Made by a program: the position numbers and the translations under genes. Under the pieces are notes generated by a model. The model made no database searches and had not been told where the DNA came from. It saw nothing but the letters and a program-made list of their open reading frames with translations. Of a stretch of 64,000 bases of DNA, positions 9,088 through 17,031 are shown in pieces. Each line of letters starts with the position of its first letter. The first letter of the stretch is position 1. Source of the stretch: Rikenellaceae bacterium (GTDB lineage Bacteria > Bacteroidota > Bacteroidia > Bacteroidales > UBA932); the NCBI GenBank assembly GCA_003542575.1, contig DPKJ01000005.1, positions 1-64,000 of the forward strand, in the 5' to 3' direction.

Positions 9088-9095
9088 TATATTTG
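9088..9095 (+). promoter_or_regulatory. Bacteroidetes -7 promoter box (TATATTTG)
   Basis: TATATTTG matches TAnnTTTG and lies 30 bp upstream of the GNAT gene start at 9126. Confidence 0.5.
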
Positions 9096-9125
9096 TAATG
9101 GATATCAACCCTAAACTTACTTCTG

Positions 9126-10256
9126 ATGAATTTTGCCATAAAGGAGATTAGCACCTCTAAAGAGATAAAAGAGTTCGTAAAATTTCCACATAAACTTTAT
9201 AAGTCAAGTAAACAGTATGTACCCGTCCTTGATTCGGATGAAATAAGGGTACTTACAAGCAGCCCCTCTTTGGAGTATGCAAAGATTAAACTTTGGGTTG
9301 CAGTTGCTACAAATGGAGAGATTGTTGGAAGAATTGCCGGGATTTATAACCCAAGATCCAATGAATATCATAACCAAAAAAGGATTCGTTTCGGTTGGTT
9401 TGATCATATCGACAGTAAAGAGGTTGCAGGATCGTTGCTTGCCTGTGTTGAAGATTGGGGCAAAGAGTTGGGTATGGAGCAGATACACGGTCCTCTTGGA
9501 TTTAATACATGGAATCGTCAGGGGACTCTCACAGAGGGCTTTGAAAATACTCCGCCTGTAAATTGCCTTTATAATTATCCCTACTATCCTCAAATCCTGG
9601 AAGAGCTTGGATTCGAAAAGCAGGTAGAATGGATTCAGATAAAGCTTAGAGCAGACGGTGGTGTGCCTGATAAAATAAAGAGAATTAATCAGTTGCTGCT
9701 GGATAAGTACAAGTTAAGGATTCTAGATGTAGAAGAGTTAAAGAGAGATCCAAAATTTCTGAACAATTTCTTTAAAAGCTATAACCAAAGTTTTAGAGAT
9801 ATTGATAATTTCATCCCGCTTACAGAAAGTGAAGTCAGAAAGATCGCTAAAGATTATATTCCTAAGCTGAGAAAAGAGCTCACATGTATAATCGTTGACC
9901 AGCAGGACAATATTGCTGCTTTTGGGGTATGTTTCCCAAATCTGTCAGCATCATTTAAGAAAGCAGGGGGTAAACTGTATCCATTTGGCATCTTTCATAT
10001 TCTCAGGGAGTTTAAAAATTATAATACCATAGATCTCATGATTCTGGGTGCTGCTCCTGAATGGCAGAACAAAGGAATATCATCGATTTACCATACATTT
10101 ATTGCAACCAATCTGGAGAGAGGGACAATAAAGTATGCAATTACAAATCCGCAGGCAGAGGACAACTCTGCATATAAAGTGTGGGACAGATATGGATATG
10201 AGCCGTATATGAGAAGAAAATGTTTTATAAAAGATATTGAATATGTTACTCAGTGA
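9126..10256 (+). CDS. GNAT-family N-acetyltransferase-like protein
   Basis: The 376-residue protein is a conserved Bacteroidetes type with acetyltransferase-like segments in both halves. The N-terminal half holds WVAVATNGEIVGRIAGI and a motif GPLGFNTWNRQG. The C-terminal half ends with LMILGAAPEWQNKGISSI and NSAYKVWDRYGYEPY, which resemble the acetyl-CoA loop and terminal strand of GNAT folds. The substrate is unknown. The gene ends in TGA and overlaps the next gene by 14 bp, so it may be the first gene of the regulatory cluster that leads to the hydrogenase. Confidence 0.7.
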   Translation: MNFAIKEISTSKEIKEFVKFPHKLYKSSKQYVPVLDSDEIRVLTSSPSLEYAKIKLWVAVATNGEIVGRIAGIYNPRSNEYHNQKRIRFGWFDHIDSKEVAGSLLACVEDWGKELGMEQIHGPLGFNTWNRQGTLTEGFENTPPVNCLYNYPYYPQILEELGFEKQVEWIQIKLRADGGVPDKIKRINQLLLDKYKLRILDVEELKRDPKFLNNFFKSYNQSFRDIDNFIPLTESEVRKIAKDYIPKLRKELTCIIVDQQDNIAAFGVCFPNLSASFKKAGGKLYPFGIFHILREFKNYNTIDLMILGAAPEWQNKGISSIYHTFIATNLERGTIKYAITNPQAEDNSAYKVWDRYGYEPYMRRKCFIKDIEYVTQ

Positions 10257-10587
10257 GATTTGTGGAATTGTTAACGGAACTGTTGTTTCGGGCGAAAGCC
10301 GGCTTAGTCAGAAGGCTGAATATGCCTTTGCTTCAGATCTTATGAGTGATGTTCTCACTCTGAAGGTTGACCATTTTATTCTGATTACGGGGCTGGCAAA
10401 TGTACAGTCTGTTCGTACTGCTGAGATGTCAGATGCCCCTTATTTACTTTTATGCAGAGGTAAAGAGGTGAGTGAAGAGATGCTAAAATTAGCTATTGAG
10501 AATAATATTCTAATTATCAAAAGCCCTTTTTCTATGTTTAAATGTGCAGGACTTTTGTACAGTGCGGGCATAAAACCGGTTTATTAG
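10243..10587 (+). CDS. DRTGG-domain protein 1
   Basis: The 114-residue protein has the pattern LLSEICGIVNGTVVSGES, then ASDLMSDVLTL and a C-terminal NILIIKSPFSMFKCAG. This is the DRTGG domain fold, found next to CBS or HPr-kinase domains and as a stand-alone protein in [FeFe] hydrogenase clusters of Firmicutes, Thermotogae and Bacteroidetes. Its role is unproven and may be ligand sensing. A paralogue lies at 12380. The start at 10243 overlaps the GNAT gene by 14 bp, suggesting coupling. Confidence 0.7.
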   Translation: MLLSEICGIVNGTVVSGESRLSQKAEYAFASDLMSDVLTLKVDHFILITGLANVQSVRTAEMSDAPYLLLCRGKEVSEEMLKLAIENNILIIKSPFSMFKCAGLLYSAGIKPVY

Positions 10588-10588
10588 T

Positions 10589-11002
10589 ATGCATTTTGAA
10601 TACAAGGTAGAGGGAGGAGATTTTACATTGGCAGGATATGCCTCGTCTCAGATAAAAAAGACACTAAAGCAACTGGGAGCTGACCCTGCCGTAATAAAAA
10701 GGGTTGTTGTTGCTTTGTATGAGGCCGAGGTAAATATTGTTGCCCACGCATACAGGGGCGTTATCTATGCAGATATACAACCCGGAGGCATAACACTAAG
10801 ACTGGTTGACGAAGGGCCGGGTATTCCCGATGTAGAGATGGCTATGACAAAGGGTTTTTCAACGGCATCACCTCAGGTAAGGGAGATGGGCTTTGGAGCA
10901 GGGATGGGACTCCCTAATATAAGTGAGAATGCTGACTCTTTTTCGATAGAGACAGAGATTAACAAAGGAACCACATTAACAATAGGAATTAATTTTAAAT
11001 AA
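10589..11002 (+). CDS. RsbW-like GHKL ATP-binding regulator
   Basis: The 137-residue protein is a single GHKL ATPase domain like the anti-sigma kinases RsbW and SpoIIAB. The N box ALYEAEVNIVAHAY (about residues 43-56), the G1 box VDEGPGIPDVEMAM and the G2 region GFGAGMGLPNI are all visible. The family binds ATP and phosphorylates or binds partner proteins. In hydrogenase-linked clusters this protein regularly accompanies the iron-sulfur protein encoded next. It starts one base after the DRTGG gene ends, indicating an operon. Confidence 0.8.
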   Translation: MHFEYKVEGGDFTLAGYASSQIKKTLKQLGADPAVIKRVVVALYEAEVNIVAHAYRGVIYADIQPGGITLRLVDEGPGIPDVEMAMTKGFSTASPQVREMGFGAGMGLPNISENADSFSIETEINKGTTLTIGINFK

Positions 11003-11029
11003 TCAGGTTAAATTACAAATTAAAAAGAG

Positions 11030-12367
11030 TTGAATATCAGGCACTCAACATATCATAGAGCACTGGAGATTACAGAAAATATCTGTATTGGATGTTCTCA
11101 TTGCATAAAAGTTTGCCCTACAGAAGCACTTAGAGTTGCAGGTGGAAAAGCAGGCATTCATGCAGATTGGTGTATTGATTGCGGTGAGTGTTACAGAGTA
11201 TGCCCTACAAGAGCAATAAGGGTAATGGATGATGATTTCAACAGAATCTTCGACTATAGGCATCGTGTTTTACTGGTTCCTTCGGTTTTCTTTGCCCAAT
11301 TCAGTGAATCTGTATCCAGAGAGTCAATTTTTAATATTATTGGTGAGTTGGGGTTTACTGAAGTATGTGCAGTAGAGCAAAGTGTTGACACACTAATTGA
11401 CGAGATAAACGAGTACGTTAAAACCGAAGAAAAACCTGTAATATCATCCTTCTGCCCTGCTGTAATAAGGCTTATTCAGGTAAGATTCCCATCCCTGGTA
11501 GATCATATAATGAAGTTGCTTCCACCAATTGAGATAACTGCTCAATATTACAAGAAGAGGTTTGAAAGAGATGGGATTTCAGAAAAAGATTATGGAATTT
11601 TCTATCTGACACCATGCATTGGCAAGATTGCTGCTGTTAAATCTCCTGTTGGAGGCTATACTTCGCCAATACATGGTGTGATAAATATGGACTATTTTTA
11701 CAATAAGGTATACCTTGCATACAAACAGAGAATCCCAATAACAAATTCAATTATAATCAACAGTGAATTGTCATCTAAGGGAGTTCTTTTCCCCACTACC
11801 GGAGGCGAATCTTCACATATTAAGGGAAAGGCTCTTGCAATTGACGGGATGAAAAACGTGATAGATTTTCTGGAGATGTTGGAGAATGAGGAGATTAAAA
11901 ATGTTGATTTTCTGGAGATCAGAGCCTGTGATGAGTCGTGTGCCGGTGGAATACTCTCTCATCGAAACAGGTTTCTTACCGCAGATAGTCTGAGAAACTT
12001 CGCAACAAAAATTCCTGGTACACACAAATTGGTAGAAGAGTACAAAAAGTTCTGTTCTGCTGTGGTTCATATGGACAAGATTGAACCTCGGTCAATGGTA
12101 AAGTATGACAGAGATATTGAGGTTGCCATAAAGAAAATGGAGAATGCCCGTGAGCTTAAAGAGCTATTCCCTGGCATTGATTGCGGTGCATGTGGAGCCC
12201 CAAGTTGTGAGGCACTTGCTGAGGATGTGGTAAGAGGTCAGGCAGACATTAATGCTTGTATCTTTTTAAGAACAATTTTTGAAAAGAGGGGAGAGATTAC
12301 CATAAAAGAGGCCATAAAAATTATGGAAGATATCTGGGGCAAAGAGAGATTTGATAAAAACGAATAA
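11030..12367 (+). CDS. Iron-sulfur protein with degenerate [FeFe]-hydrogenase domain
   Basis: The 445-residue protein begins with two [4Fe-4S] ferredoxin motifs (CIGCSHCIKVCP and CIDCGECYRVCP). A hydrogenase large-subunit fold follows, in which the H-cluster loops are only partly kept: SSFCPAV instead of TSCCPAW, LTPCIGK in place of MPCxxK, and ACDESCAGG in place of ACPGGCxGGGG. The end carries a further cluster motif CGACGAPSCEALAEDVVRG. This is the type found beside DRTGG, PHP and GHKL proteins in hydrogenase operons. It is probably a redox sensor or regulatory protein rather than a producing hydrogenase. The start codon appears to be TTG and is uncertain. Confidence 0.78.
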   Translation: MNIRHSTYHRALEITENICIGCSHCIKVCPTEALRVAGGKAGIHADWCIDCGECYRVCPTRAIRVMDDDFNRIFDYRHRVLLVPSVFFAQFSESVSRESIFNIIGELGFTEVCAVEQSVDTLIDEINEYVKTEEKPVISSFCPAVIRLIQVRFPSLVDHIMKLLPPIEITAQYYKKRFERDGISEKDYGIFYLTPCIGKIAAVKSPVGGYTSPIHGVINMDYFYNKVYLAYKQRIPITNSIIINSELSSKGVLFPTTGGESSHIKGKALAIDGMKNVIDFLEMLENEEIKNVDFLEIRACDESCAGGILSHRNRFLTADSLRNFATKIPGTHKLVEEYKKFCSAVVHMDKIEPRSMVKYDRDIEVAIKKMENARELKELFPGIDCGACGAPSCEALAEDVVRGQADINACIFLRTIFEKRGEITIKEAIKIMEDIWGKERFDKNE

Positions 12368-12379
12368 ATAATTGAAATA

Positions 12380-12712
12380 ATGACACTTAGAGAGATTAAA
12401 GAGAGTTTGAACCTCAAGGTATTTTCTGGTGAAAACCTATTGGAAAATGAGGTGACCGGCGGTTATGCTTCTGACCTGTTGTCAGATGTTATGGGCTATG
12501 CTTCAGAAGGAGAGATCTGGATTACACTACAGACTCATAAAAATGTGGTTGGAGTAGCTTCTCTTAAAGATTTGTCAGCCATCATTCTTGTGAAGGGATT
12601 CACTCCCGACCAGGATACTCTTGTGATGTCCGAAAATGAAAACATTCCGGTTCTGGGAACAGATATGGAGACATTTGAGTTTTGCGGGGTATTATATAAC
12701 CTTTTGAAATAG
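12380..12712 (+). CDS. DRTGG-domain protein 2
   Basis: This 110-residue paralogue of the protein at 10243 shares the layout: REIKESLNLKVFSGENL, ASDLLSDVMGYA, IWITLQTHKNVVGVASL and a final VLGTDMETFEFCGVLY. The function is unknown. Its position between the iron-sulfur sensor and the PHP protein, with gaps under 20 bp, supports one transcription unit. Two copies around the sensor suggest a heteromeric or paired sensing role. Confidence 0.7.
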   Translation: MTLREIKESLNLKVFSGENLLENEVTGGYASDLLSDVMGYASEGEIWITLQTHKNVVGVASLKDLSAIILVKGFTPDQDTLVMSENENIPVLGTDMETFEFCGVLYNLLK

Positions 12713-12728
12713 GGGTCAGTTTAAAACT

Positions 12729-13436
12729 GTGAAAGCCGATCTGCACATTCACTCCCTGCTCTCTCCTTGCGGAGACATCGAAATGACACCTTTTAACATT
12801 GTAACAAAGGCGTTGGGAAAGGGCTTGTCTGTGATAGGCATAACAGACCACAACTCAACACTCCAGTGTGCAGAGATTGTTAGAATTGCTTCACGTGAAG
12901 GGCTTTTTGTTCTTTGCGGAGCAGAAATCACTACAAAAGAGGAGGTTCATGTGCTGGCTTTTGTAGATGGCGAGTCTAATCTGACAAAATTGCAAAACTA
13001 TTTGAATGATCATTTACCTCGTGTACTAAATAATACAGATGTATTTGGTTATCAGCTTGTAGTAAACGAAAAAGAAGAAGTTTTGTATCAGGAAGATTGC
13101 TTGCTGATTAGCGCACTGGACCAGACTATTGAAGAGGTTGAGCAATTTATCAACACTTTAAATGGCATATTTATTCCTGCTCACATTGACAAAAAACAGA
13201 ACTCTGTTATGAGTCAGCTTGGATTCATGCCTCCCGGACTCAAACCGGATGCGCTTGAGCTCTCTCCGGGAACCAATGCAGAGATATTCAGGTCTAAAAA
13301 CAAATACCTCTCCGGGTTCAATCTGATTCACTCCTCTGACGCGCATTACCTTGAAGACATAGGGAGAGTTTATACAGATATTCCGGTTAAGGAACTCTCT
13401 TTTGAGGGTATAAAAATTGCATTAAACAGCAATTGA
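12729..13436 (+). CDS. PHP-domain phosphoesterase
   Basis: The 235-residue protein has the polymerase and histidinol phosphatase (PHP) metal motifs. ADLHIHSLLSPCGD is at the N terminus (first HxH), then GITDHNS, GAEITTKEEVHVLAF, a central HIDK and a final SSDAHYLEDIG. PHP proteins are trinuclear-metal phosphoesterases acting on sugar phosphates, nucleotides or signalling molecules. The substrate here is unknown. The start is GTG at 12729, and the gene ends in TGA. It belongs to the same cluster as the sensor proteins. Confidence 0.82.
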   Translation: MKADLHIHSLLSPCGDIEMTPFNIVTKALGKGLSVIGITDHNSTLQCAEIVRIASREGLFVLCGAEITTKEEVHVLAFVDGESNLTKLQNYLNDHLPRVLNNTDVFGYQLVVNEKEEVLYQEDCLLISALDQTIEEVEQFINTLNGIFIPAHIDKKQNSVMSQLGFMPPGLKPDALELSPGTNAEIFRSKNKYLSGFNLIHSSDAHYLEDIGRVYTDIPVKELSFEGIKIALNSN

Positions 13437-13460
13437 AAATGGATGAAACAGTAACTGAAA

Positions 13461-14012
13461 ATGAATGAAATATCTCTTCATATAATTGATATCATACAAA
13501 ATTCTCTCTCTGCCGGGGCCTCGCTTATTCGTGTTGTAATTGAGGAGAATATTGTTCAAAATTTACTCTCCGTAGCTATTATTGACAATGGAAAAGGGAT
13601 GACAAAAGAGCAGATAGATAGGCTCGATGATCCCTTTTTTACCTCAAGAACTACACGAAGAGTTGGAATGGGCATTCCTCTCTTCAGACAATCGGCCGAA
13701 CAGAGTGGGGGAGAACTTGTGGTTACCTCTGAACCCGGATACGGAACAACAGTCAAAGCAAGCTTTTTAAATGACCATATTGACAGGCCTCCAATGGGAG
13801 ATATTGCCAACACAATGGTACTTATGATATCTTCAAATCCTGACAAAGATTTTGTGTTTGAATATATCTATAATGGTATTAGCTATATTTTTGATACAGT
13901 TGAAATTAAGGCTGTACTTGAAGAGCTATCGCTTAATGACCCTGCTGTAATAAGAATGCTCACTGAAATGATTAGTGAGAACATCAAAGATTTAAAAACT
14001 CAGTCTGATTAA
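13461..14012 (+). CDS. Histidine-kinase-like GHKL ATPase
   Basis: The 183-residue protein is a GHKL ATPase domain with only a short C-terminal extension. The N box is IIDIIQNSLSAGA (about residues 8-20), the G1 box is IIDNGKGMTKEQ, the F/G2 region is PFFTSRTTRRVGMGIPLF, and VTSEPGYGTTVKASF follows. No phosphoacceptor His domain or membrane segment is present, so it is not a stand-alone sensor kinase. It probably acts with the other ATPase and iron-sulfur sensor of this cluster. Confidence 0.8.
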   Translation: MNEISLHIIDIIQNSLSAGASLIRVVIEENIVQNLLSVAIIDNGKGMTKEQIDRLDDPFFTSRTTRRVGMGIPLFRQSAEQSGGELVVTSEPGYGTTVKASFLNDHIDRPPMGDIANTMVLMISSNPDKDFVFEYIYNGISYIFDTVEIKAVLEELSLNDPAVIRMLTEMISENIKDLKTQSD

Positions 14013-14014
14013 TC

Positions 14015-14710
14015 ATGAAAAAGCTTAAGAAAATTGTCTTCCTTACCGGAGCAGGCGTTAGTGCCGATAGCGGTTTGGAAACATTTCGCGCATCTGATGG
14101 CTTGTGGGCAAAATTCAGAATTGAAGATGTTTGCACACCTGAAGCTCTTGAGAGAAATCCGGCTCAGGTTCTTGAATTTTACAATGCAAGAAGACGGCAA
14201 CTGAAAGAAGTTGAGCCAAATACAGGACATTTTGCAATTGCACGTCTGGAACAATTTTTCGATATTGAAATAATAACCCAAAATGTAGATAATCTGCACG
14301 AAAGGGCAGGTTCGGCAAGAATTTTGCATATGCACGGCGAATTAACCAAGTGCAGAAGTATGAAAGATAGTTCATATATTTGCACCGTGGAGGGTGATTT
14401 GAATGTAGGTGATTTGTGTCCGGTTGGTGGTCAGTTGAGACCACATATTGTGTTTTTTGGAGAGCAGGTGCCATTAATGGATATGGCAATTGAGATTATT
14501 TCGACTGCAGAGATTGTAGTTGTTGCCGGAACTTCACTGGCGGTTTATCCTGCAGCAGGATTAGTCAGATATGCCCCTAAAGGGGCAATAATTTATGTAA
14601 TTGACCCTGACCAAGTTGATATTGGAGCGAAAAATGTTAAATATATTAGAGAACGATTCGCAATTGGAATGCCGCAATTAGCTGAAGAACTGATAAATAC
14701 AGAATACTAA
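14015..14710 (+). CDS. SIR2-family NAD-dependent deacylase
   Basis: The 231-residue protein is a sirtuin. FLTGAGVSADSGLETFR (about residues 9-25) forms the NAD site, ITQNVDNLHERAG carries the catalytic region, and MHGELTKCRS contains the catalytic His. LRPHIVFFGEQVP and VVAGTSLAVYPAAGLV complete the fold. The usual four zinc-binding cysteines are reduced here, as in the CobB-like class III. It removes acetyl or succinyl groups from lysines using NAD+. It starts 2 bp after the ATPase gene and immediately precedes the hydrogenase genes, linking NAD redox state to the cluster in location at least. Confidence 0.88.
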   Translation: MKKLKKIVFLTGAGVSADSGLETFRASDGLWAKFRIEDVCTPEALERNPAQVLEFYNARRRQLKEVEPNTGHFAIARLEQFFDIEIITQNVDNLHERAGSARILHMHGELTKCRSMKDSSYICTVEGDLNVGDLCPVGGQLRPHIVFFGEQVPLMDMAIEIISTAEIVVVAGTSLAVYPAAGLVRYAPKGAIIYVIDPDQVDIGAKNVKYIRERFAIGMPQLAEELINTEY

Positions 14711-14822
14711 GAAAATTGTTGTTTCAATTGTTAACTTTTTGGTTAATATTTTTTGTAATTAGCTCTTTTATTAATATTTTTACCGCCCAAACCAGGATTT
14801 ATAACCAATTCAAAATACAAGT

Positions 14823-15224
14823 ATGAATAAGATCAAATCCCTTGACGATTTGCGAAAGATGAAGCAAAGTCTGGAGCACGGAATGACAATCCGTGAGAAT
14901 AGCAATTCGCCGGAGTCTCTTGTTCAGATCCGAGTTGCTATGGCAACCTGCGGCATTGCTGCCGGTGCAAGAACGGTGATGAACACTCTCATTGAGAAGT
15001 TGGAGAAGGAAAAGATTCCCGCTGTGGTGACACAGGGTGGGTGTATGGGTTACTGCTATGCAGAGCCGACTATCGAAGTTAAGGTACCCGGCAAAGATCC
15101 GGTTGTCTTTGGTAAAGTCGATTCAGCAGTAGCTGAGGATATTGTTGTTAAGTACATCAAAAACGGTGAACTTATTGACGGTATCATTCCTGTGAACTAT
15201 CAATCAATTAATGAGCAAAAGTAG
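14823..15224 (+). CDS. [2Fe-2S] thioredoxin-like ferredoxin, hydrogenase operon
   Basis: The 133-residue protein has the thioredoxin-like [2Fe-2S] ferredoxin pattern, with cysteines in MATCGIAAGA and GGCMGYCYAEP. These are typical of the small protein encoded first in HydABC-type operons. It probably carries electrons or helps assemble the complex. The 112-bp gap before it is AT-rich and presumably holds the promoter, but I see no clear TAnnTTTG box there. The stop is 5 bp before the HydB start. Confidence 0.8.
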   Translation: MNKIKSLDDLRKMKQSLEHGMTIRENSNSPESLVQIRVAMATCGIAAGARTVMNTLIEKLEKEKIPAVVTQGGCMGYCYAEPTIEVKVPGKDPVVFGKVDSAVAEDIVVKYIKNGELIDGIIPVNYQSINEQK

Positions 15225-15228
15225 AATT

Positions 15229-17022
15229 ATGGCACAATACAAAATGCATTTGCTGGTTTGTGGAGGTACCGGTTGCAGGGCCTCACAAAGTGAAGAGGTT
15301 GTAGCAAATCTTATCACAGAAATTAAAAAACAGGGTCTTGAGAATGATGCACAGGTTGTTACAACCGGTTGCTTCGGCTTTTGCGAAAAGGGTCCTATCG
15401 TAAAAATTATCCCTGATAACACTTTCTACACTCAGGTAACACCTGAAGATTGTGCTGAAATTATCAGCGAGCATGTTCTCAAGGGACGCAGGGTACACAG
15501 ACTTCTTTATGAAGATCCTGAGACTCTTAAACATATCGAAGATTCAAAGCACATGGGCTTCTATCAGAAGCAGATAAGAATTGCACTTAGAAACTGCGGT
15601 TTTATTGATCCTGAAAATATTGATGAGTATATAGCCAGAGATGGTTACGCTGCTATTGGAAAGGTTCTTACAGAGATGACTCCTGCTGAGGCTGTTGATC
15701 TTCTTAAGAAATCAGGCTTAAGGGGTCGTGGTGGCGGAGGTTTCCCTACTGGTCTTAAGTGGGAAATTGCTGCTTCCAACAAATCTGATGAAAAATATGT
15801 GGTTTGTAATGCAGACGAGGGAGACCCGGGTGCCTTTATGGACCGTTCGATTCTTGAGGGAGACTCTCACTCGATTATTGAGGCTATGGCAATTTGCGGA
15901 TACTGTATTGGTGCTTCAAACGGTCTGGTTTACATCAGGGCTGAATATCCACTTGCTATCAAGAGATTGCAGATTGCGATTGAGCAGGCTAAAGAGTATG
16001 GTTTACTTGGAGATAACATTCTTGGAACAGGTTTTTCATTCAACATTGAATTGAAATACGGAGCAGGTGCTTTTGTATGTGGTGAGGAGACTGCTCTTAT
16101 TCACTCAATGGAGGGGCTGAGGGGAGAACCTACTGTTAAGCCACCGTTTCCTGCAGAAAAAGGCTACCTTGGAAAACCTACAAACGTTAATAACGTTGAG
16201 ACATTTGCCAATGTTCCGGTTATTTTCCTTAAAGGTGCAGAGTGGTTCTCAAGTATTGGAACTGAGAAGTCAAAAGGTACAAAAGTATTTGCACTTGCAG
16301 GTAAGATAAACAATGTGGGCCTTATTGAGGTACCTATGGGTATCACACTCAGAGAGGTAATTTTCGAGATCGGAGGCGGTATTAAAGATGGTAAAAAGTT
16401 CAAGGCTGTTCAGACCGGAGGCCCTTCGGGAGGATGTCTTACTGAAAAACACCTTGATACACCAATTGATTTTGACAATCTTGTTGCTGCCGGTTCAATG
16501 ATGGGATCAGGTGGTATGATTGTAATGGACGAAGATGACTGCATGGTCTCTATTGCTAAATTCTATCTTGAGTTTACAGTTGAGGAGTCATGCGGAAAAT
16601 GTGCACCTTGTCGCATCGGTAATAAGAGACTTCACGAACTTCTGGAGAAGATTTGTGATGGTAAGGGAACTGAAGATGATCTGGAACACCTTAAAAACCT
16701 AAGCAATGTTATAAAAGATACATCGCTGTGTGGTCTTGGTCAGACATCTCCAAACCCTGTTCTTTCTACTCTCGAGCACTTCTATGATGAGTATCTTGCT
16801 CACGTAAAAGAGAGAGTTTGTACCGCAGGCAAATGTAAAGCACTTAAATTATATACTATTATCGCCGATAAATGTACAGGATGTACAGCTTGTACAAGAG
16901 CTTGTCCTGTTGCTGCAATTACCGGAGAGAAACGTCAACCGCACGTCATTGATGTTGACAAATGTATCAGATGTGGTGCTTGTTACGACAAGTGTAAGTT
17001 TTCAGCAATTTATGTTCAATAA
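15229..17022 (+). CDS. hydB: [FeFe]-hydrogenase subunit HydB (NuoF-like, FMN/NADH module)
   Basis: I chose ATG 15229 because an upstream start overlaps the previous gene. The product (597 residues) has a thioredoxin-like [2Fe-2S] N terminus (VCGGTGCRAS, then GCFGFCEKGP). A NuoF domain follows with the NADH and FMN loops (GRGGGGFPTGLKWE, CNADEGDPGAFMDR) and the [4Fe-4S] motif ESCGKCAPCR. The C terminus has two ferredoxin clusters (CTGCTACTRACP and CIRCGACYDKC). In trimeric HydABC enzymes this subunit exchanges electrons with NADH and takes part in electron bifurcation with ferredoxin. Confidence 0.93.
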   Translation: MAQYKMHLLVCGGTGCRASQSEEVVANLITEIKKQGLENDAQVVTTGCFGFCEKGPIVKIIPDNTFYTQVTPEDCAEIISEHVLKGRRVHRLLYEDPETLKHIEDSKHMGFYQKQIRIALRNCGFIDPENIDEYIARDGYAAIGKVLTEMTPAEAVDLLKKSGLRGRGGGGFPTGLKWEIAASNKSDEKYVVCNADEGDPGAFMDRSILEGDSHSIIEAMAICGYCIGASNGLVYIRAEYPLAIKRLQIAIEQAKEYGLLGDNILGTGFSFNIELKYGAGAFVCGEETALIHSMEGLRGEPTVKPPFPAEKGYLGKPTNVNNVETFANVPVIFLKGAEWFSSIGTEKSKGTKVFALAGKINNVGLIEVPMGITLREVIFEIGGGIKDGKKFKAVQTGGPSGGCLTEKHLDTPIDFDNLVAAGSMMGSGGMIVMDEDDCMVSIAKFYLEFTVEESCGKCAPCRIGNKRLHELLEKICDGKGTEDDLEHLKNLSNVIKDTSLCGLGQTSPNPVLSTLEHFYDEYLAHVKERVCTAGKCKALKLYTIIADKCTGCTACTRACPVAAITGEKRQPHVIDVDKCIRCGACYDKCKFSAIYVQ

Positions 17023-17031
17023 TCCGAGGCT

